Below are positions 13,175 to 16,353 of a DNA stretch of 16,353 nt, piece after piece; the stretch's first letter is position 1; the number at the start of each line of letters is the position of its first letter. A model generated the notes under the pieces. That model did not search any database and had not been told where the DNA came from. It saw nothing but the letters and a program-made list of their open reading frames with translations. The DNA comes from CBFGRU01 sp965651255 (lineage in GTDB: Bacteria > Planctomycetota > Phycisphaerae > Phycisphaerales > SM1A02). A program made the translations under genes and the position numbers. The DNA lies in the NCBI GenBank assembly GCA_965651255.1, contig CBFGRU010000040.1, positions 1-16,353 of the forward strand, in the 5' to 3' direction.

Positions 13175-14779
13175 ATGTCCACCCTCGTCCCGATACGCCG
13201 GGCGCTGCTTTCCGTCAGCGATAAGACCGACCTCATCCCCTTCGCCCGCGCCCTCGCCGACTTTGGTGTCGAACTCGTTTCCACCGGCGGCACCGCGGCG
13301 AAACTCATCGAGGCGGGTCTCAACGTCATCACCATTGATCAGGTCACCGGCTTCCCCGAGATGATGGATGGCCGCGTCAAGACTCTGCACCCCGCCGTCC
13401 ACGGCGCGCTCCTCGGCCGGCGCGATGAACCAACCCACCTCGACGCCATGAAGCAGCACGGCATCACGCCGATTGATCTCGTCTGCGTCAACCTCTACCC
13501 CTTTGAGCGCGTCCTGCGCGAAGACCTTTCCGAACGCGAAGCGATCGAACTCATCGATATCGGCGGCCCGGCCATGCTCCGATCCGCTGCGAAGAACCAC
13601 GAGTTCATCACCGTCATCACCGCGCCCCGCCAGTACGACCGCGTCATCAACGACCTGCGCAACAACGACGGCGCAACCACCATGCAACTGCGCCGCGACC
13701 TCGCCGCCGCCGCCTTCAGTCGCACCGCAGAATACGATGCGGCCATCAGCGCCTGGATGGCCGGCCGCGTCAACAGCGGCGATCGCATGCCCGCCATCTT
13801 CCGCATCTCCCAGCCGTTGCAGGGTGATCTGCGCTACGGTGAAAATCCTCACCAGGCCGCCGCCGTCTACCACGACCCCGCAGCACGCGGGCCCGATGTC
13901 GTCAGCGCCAACCTTCTGCACGGCAAGGCGCTCAGTTACAACAATCTGCTTGACGCCAGCGCCGCGCTCGAACTCGTGTACGAACTCGCGCAACTCTTCC
14001 CCCGCGAAACCGCCGCCGCCATCATCAAGCACACCAATCCCTGCGGCGCCGCCATCGCACCCCAACCCGCCGAGGCGTTCAGCCGCGCCTACGAGGGCGA
14101 CCCCCTCGCCGCGTTCGGCGGCATTCTTGCCATCTCATCCACCATCGACGATGCCCTCGCCGATTCCATCGCCGAAGGAAAGCGCTTCCTCGAAGTCATC
14201 ATCGCCCCCGCCTTCACCGACACCGCTGCCCGTCGTCTTGGCGAACGCTGGAAAGATGTGCGCCTGCTCGCCGTCGGCGAGTTCACCAGCCGCGCGGGCG
14301 ACGCCATGGAGTTCAAGTCCATCACCGGCGGCATGCTCTTGCAGCAGCGTGATCGCTCGCTCGCCGACCCCGCTCGCTGGACGCTCGCGGCCGGCCACCC
14401 GCTTGATGAACCCGCCCGCCGCACCGCCGCCCTCGCGTGGATGGTTGCCAAGCATCTCAAATCAAACGCCATCGCCATCGCCCGCGACGGCCAGCTTCTC
14501 GGAGCCGGTGCCGGCCAGATGGACCGCATCACCAGCGCCCGCCTCGCGATCGAAAAGGCCGGCGACCGCTTGAATCAATCATCAACTGAACAGCACCGCG
14601 TGATCGCCGCCAGCGACGGCTTCTTCCCCTTCGCCGATGGCCCGACCTTACTGCTCGATGCCGGCATCAACTGTCTCATTCAACCCGGCGGCTCCAAACG
14701 CGATCAGGACACCATCACCCTCTGCCAGGAACGCAACGCCACCCTCCTCCTCACCGGAATCCGGCACTTCCGCCACTGA
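13175..14779 (+). CDS. purH: Bifunctional AICAR formyltransferase / IMP cyclohydrolase
   Basis: Performs the last two steps of purine synthesis: AICAR plus 10-formyl-THF to FAICAR, then ring closure to IMP. The 534 residues show an MGS-like IMP cyclohydrolase half (about 6-145: LLSVSDKTDL, STGGTAAKL, GFPEMMDGRVKTLHP, NLYPFERV, IDIGGPAMLR) and the transformylase half with YGENPHQ (221-227), LSYNNLLD, the catalytic KHTNPCG with Lys285/His286, AFGGILAI, KSNAIAIARDGQLLGAGAGQMDR, FFPFADG and IQPGGSKRD. Length is standard. The start is the only well-placed ATG before the fold, with a weak GGAG 13 nt upstream. It lies 99 nt after the propeller lipoprotein, with a PurR-like box between, so it probably has its own promoter. 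The coding strand is strongly C-rich, giving a long spurious open frame inside. Confidence 0.97.
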   Translation: MSTLVPIRRALLSVSDKTDLIPFARALADFGVELVSTGGTAAKLIEAGLNVITIDQVTGFPEMMDGRVKTLHPAVHGALLGRRDEPTHLDAMKQHGITPIDLVCVNLYPFERVLREDLSEREAIELIDIGGPAMLRSAAKNHEFITVITAPRQYDRVINDLRNNDGATTMQLRRDLAAAAFSRTAEYDAAISAWMAGRVNSGDRMPAIFRISQPLQGDLRYGENPHQAAAVYHDPAARGPDVVSANLLHGKALSYNNLLDASAALELVYELAQLFPRETAAAIIKHTNPCGAAIAPQPAEAFSRAYEGDPLAAFGGILAISSTIDDALADSIAEGKRFLEVIIAPAFTDTAARRLGERWKDVRLLAVGEFTSRAGDAMEFKSITGGMLLQQRDRSLADPARWTLAAGHPLDEPARRTAALAWMVAKHLKSNAIAIARDGQLLGAGAGQMDRITSARLAIEKAGDRLNQSSTEQHRVIAASDGFFPFADGPTLLLDAGINCLIQPGGSKRDQDTITLCQERNATLLLTGIRHFRH

Positions 14780-14802
14780 TCAGCATCCACCGCTTGCCTT
14801 CC

Positions 14803-14820
14803 TACCCGCGAACGCGGGTA
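14803..14820. repeat. GC-rich palindrome after purH (possible terminator stem or REP-like element)
   Basis: TACCCGCG-AA-CGCGGGTA is an exact inverted repeat of 8 bp with a 2-nt centre (or 7 bp with a GAAC loop), 23 nt after the purH stop. No T-run follows, so a rho-independent terminator is doubtful; such short palindromes also occur as interspersed repeats. The low-GC region begins just beyond it. Confidence 0.55.
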
Positions 14821-14895
14821 TCCACCGACTCCACCGCCGGCATCGACAGGCCGATGTAGTCATCTAAAGACCTAATCCGCAAAGGCACTGTTCTA

Positions 14896-15348
14896 TTAAT
14901 CTGATCGGCACACCGTCATCGCCACAAGTCGGCCACAGCTGCTCAATTCAAATTGCCATTCGCACGACGAGTTAGTATAATACAAAATTGTTTCATCAAT
15001 ATTCTCGTCTTGATAGGCGGGCTTGCCAAATGTATCCACAATCCCGGTTTGCGTACCGATAATATCACCGCGGACAGGATTATTTTCCAACAGCAATTCG
15101 CCGCTGAATGGGCGTACGTCTATATTGTCGAACTGTTCCGCAAAACACACTCCAAAACTATCCAACACGGCGCCTTCCAAATCGTACCAGACTCCTAGCT
15201 CACACAGCAAAGTTATGGTCAATCCGGGAACGCTTCTTCCACGGCCAAGGGATTGCAGGTTGTCGGCACGCTCTCCCAATCCGACACCTGCAAACGTGGC
15301 ATGACCGATATCTACACTGATACTTTTTCCTATCCGCTCGTTATGCAT
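14896..15348 (-). CDS. Small protein of unknown family in a low-GC patch (150 aa)
   Basis: Unrecognised. The ATG at 15348 overlaps the upstream DUF3592-like gene by 8 nt (ATGCATAA), with AAGG 9 nt before it; a GTG at 15366 is an alternative. Without signal peptide or membrane segment, the protein is acidic and beta-rich. Two stretches have a similar helix-turn then strand layout: GVGLGERADNLQSLGRGRSVPGLTITLL (about 21-48) and VDTFGKPAYQDENIDETILYY (about 105-125) followed by EWQFELSSCGRLVAMTV. The second half, with FGKP, a loop, then paired strands ending in GRL, is the pattern seen in SmpA/BLIP-like domains; this is a guess. Cys content is notable (several). Local base composition is far below its neighbours, suggesting foreign origin. 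Perhaps an immunity-type or periplasm-independent partner of the gene before it. Confidence 0.7.
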   Translation of the reverse strand: MHNERIGKSISVDIGHATFAGVGLGERADNLQSLGRGRSVPGLTITLLCELGVWYDLEGAVLDSFGVCFAEQFDNIDVRPFSGELLLENNPVRGDIIGTQTGIVDTFGKPAYQDENIDETILYYTNSSCEWQFELSSCGRLVAMTVCRSD

Positions 15349-15868
15349 TACCAGATGCCTTACCACGGAATCTCAAGACTAGCCACACTAGTCCAACAAA
15401 CAGAATGCTTAACCTGATAGCGGCAACACGGAGCGCATGCAACAGTGCGGGGTCTCCGAAGACTGATGCCGGCAGTAATCCCGGATTATTCCCCAGCACA
15501 ATCGTGTCGGCGGCGTTCGGCTTGTGCCATACATCCACCCGAGACCCTGCTGGATATTGTTCTTGAACCTTGTCCATATTTGCTTCGGATAGCAGTCGAA
15601 CATCGACCAGATCTTCAAGCGAAAGTGTTATCACTTCATCGCTTCCATCAATAACTCCGGTTGCAACAAGATAAGAACCTCCCCGTCCGCCGCGAGATGC
15701 AGCTGTCTTTTTCGTAACAATTTCGTGCACAACAAACACCTTCGGACTATATTTGCCGCGATTGATTGCAAAGTTCCATCTATGATACATCTCTGCCATC
15801 CCGAAGAACGCGATTATTGCTCCGGCAATCGTCAGCAGTACTGGGTATGGCATTGACTTCTTGTGCAC
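15341..15868 (-). CDS. DUF3592-like membrane protein
   Basis: Probable DUF3592 family, function unknown. The 175-residue protein has an N-terminal membrane segment (about 8-26: PVLLTIAGAIIAFFGMAEMY), an extracytoplasmic-type beta domain (about 40-130: VFVVHEIVTKKTA, SYLVATGVIDG, YPAGSRVDVWHKPNAADTIVLGNNPG, the last typical of the family), and a second membrane helix (about 145-165: RLSILFVGLVWLVLRF) near the C-terminus. Start: the GTG at 15868 has GAGGAG 4 nt upstream; ATG 15853 (MPYP) is inside and an in-frame ATG at 16084 gives a Pro/Arg-rich junk tail. Its stop overlaps the start of the following small gene by 8 nt, so they are probably co-translated. The gene sits in the lower-GC patch after purH, whose codon use it shares with that neighbour and not with the housekeeping genes. 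Confidence 0.78.
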   Translation of the reverse strand: MHKKSMPYPVLLTIAGAIIAFFGMAEMYHRWNFAINRGKYSPKVFVVHEIVTKKTAASRGGRGGSYLVATGVIDGSDEVITLSLEDLVDVRLLSEANMDKVQEQYPAGSRVDVWHKPNAADTIVLGNNPGLLPASVFGDPALLHALRVAAIRLSILFVGLVWLVLRFRGKASGNA

Positions 15869-16353
15869 GAAACTCCTCAGTTCATCAACGGTCGAGGTCC
15901 AATCGGGAACGAAACCTAGAACGGGACCGGTAGGTACTTTCTCCGCTATTCCTCTCCGGCACCAGGGCGGGGGATCTGGACCGGGTGGCTGGCCGGACAC
16001 TTTCACCAGACGATACCACGCTTTCGTTGTCGGCTTCCAGCATCTGCGGGACTTCGTGCGATGCGGTTCCGCCGCGGCGAGCAACGACTACGGGGTCGGG
16101 GGGCTGATCCACGTCCCACCACCATTATCCGCCAACAACCCCCGAATCTACGAACATCGACCGAGCGGCACGTCTCTTTCTCCTGCGTTGAGAAAGGGAA
16201 GAGCCGCGCCTCCGCCCCCGGACACCGCCCCCGGGACACTGCGGATTCAATCTGCCGGATCGCGCAACACTCGTTGTGCACGTGAGTGACGGGCCATCGT
16301 TTCTTGTCCTGTCCGCGAGGAATCCCGGGTTTTGTGCAAGGATTCCCGGGCCG
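15869..16353. other. 485-bp stretch with no supportable gene
   Basis: GC-rich DNA with several open frames on both strands, none with a recognisable motif, SD or codon pattern; they are proline/arginine-rich and mutually overlapping. It holds the upstream region of the DUF3592-like gene (GAGGAG at 15873-15878 on the minus strand), a near-exact tandem CGCCCCCGGACAC / CGCCCCCGGGACAC (16213-16239) and a terminal inverted repeat (16319-16346). It may contain the end of a gene that starts beyond the window, or decayed DNA; I cannot tell. Confidence 0.5.
16319..16346. repeat. Inverted repeat GGAATCC / GGATTCC with flanking CCCGGG
   Basis: GGAATCC (16319-16325) and GGATTCC (16340-16346) are exact complements separated by 14 nt; each is continued by CCGGG, so CCCGGG occurs twice. 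The window ends 7 nt later, so its context is unknown. Confidence 0.5.

Noticed and set aside
13473..14573. A 366-codon open frame inside purH, different frame.
   Set aside because: Low-complexity Ser/Pro/Ala protein from the C-rich composition of purH; purH has all its motifs in its own frame.
14781..14895. tRNA gene or attachment site at the low-GC boundary.
   Set aside because: No tRNA cloverleaf, TTCGA loop or direct repeats seen at both ends of the patch.
15031..15042. TGTATCCACA, one mismatch from a DnaA box.
   Set aside because: Single site inside a gene without clustering or AT-rich unwinding region.
15861..16289. Plus-strand open frame of 142 codons opposite the DUF3592 upstream region.
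   Set aside because: No SD, no motif, Pro/Arg/Ser-rich product, overlapped by equally open frames on the minus strand.
1..16353. CRISPR array, transposase or integrase anywhere in the window.
   Set aside because: No regularly spaced 25-40 bp repeats and no such protein motif in any frame; the only tandem repeat is the 9-bp coding one.

Overview
The window reads as a stretch of a GC-rich, Gram-negative chromosome, densely packed and mostly housekeeping. Organism (inference): a KDO-8-phosphate synthase implies an LPS-type outer membrane. A two-gene McsA/McsB protein-arginine-kinase module, a SpoIIE-type phosphatase with a degenerate receiver-like N-terminus, a secreted helical protein and a Ser/Gly-rich beta-propeller lipoprotein fit Planctomycetota, perhaps Phycisphaerae. 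No rRNA or marker gene is present to prove this.

Layout. 129-1888 (minus): a secreted alpha/beta-hydrolase with a Gly-Ser-Pro tandem repeat, then a small beta-rich protein. 2084-3460 (plus): a secreted helical protein, divergent from the esterase and convergent (6-nt gap) with a trpG/pabA-type amidotransferase (3467-4108, minus), which lies downstream of a DUF1444/YtpQ-family gene (4180-4971, minus). 5224-7734 (plus): kdsA-mcsA-mcsB, with mcsA and mcsB overlapping as ATGA. 7755-8057 (minus): pterin-4a-carbinolamine dehydratase. 8117-9558 (plus): GluQ-type tRNA-Asp modifying synthetase overlapping a membrane-anchored DUF192 gene. 9638-10909 (plus): SpoIIE/RsbU-type phosphatase. 10955-11572 (minus): riboflavin synthase, divergent from a PQQ-like propeller lipoprotein (11771-13075), followed by purH (13175-14779). 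From about 14840 to 15868 base composition drops sharply (20 G/C of 60 in 14941-15000), and two overlapping minus-strand genes of non-housekeeping type lie there: a DUF3592-like membrane protein and a small protein of unknown family. 15869-16353 is GC-rich again and has no gene I can support.

No CRISPR array, transposase, integrase, tRNA or rRNA is visible. The points most worth a second look are: the arginine-kinase module placed behind kdsA, with the phosphoarginine-binding motif apparently lost; a PurR-box-like operator 50 bp upstream of purH; two mutually exclusive hairpins ending at the ribosome-binding site of the DUF1444 gene; GluQ without its zinc cysteines; the pseudo-receiver on the SpoIIE phosphatase; and the low-GC two-gene island after purH. 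I did not find a complete novel system; most of the window is ordinary metabolism.
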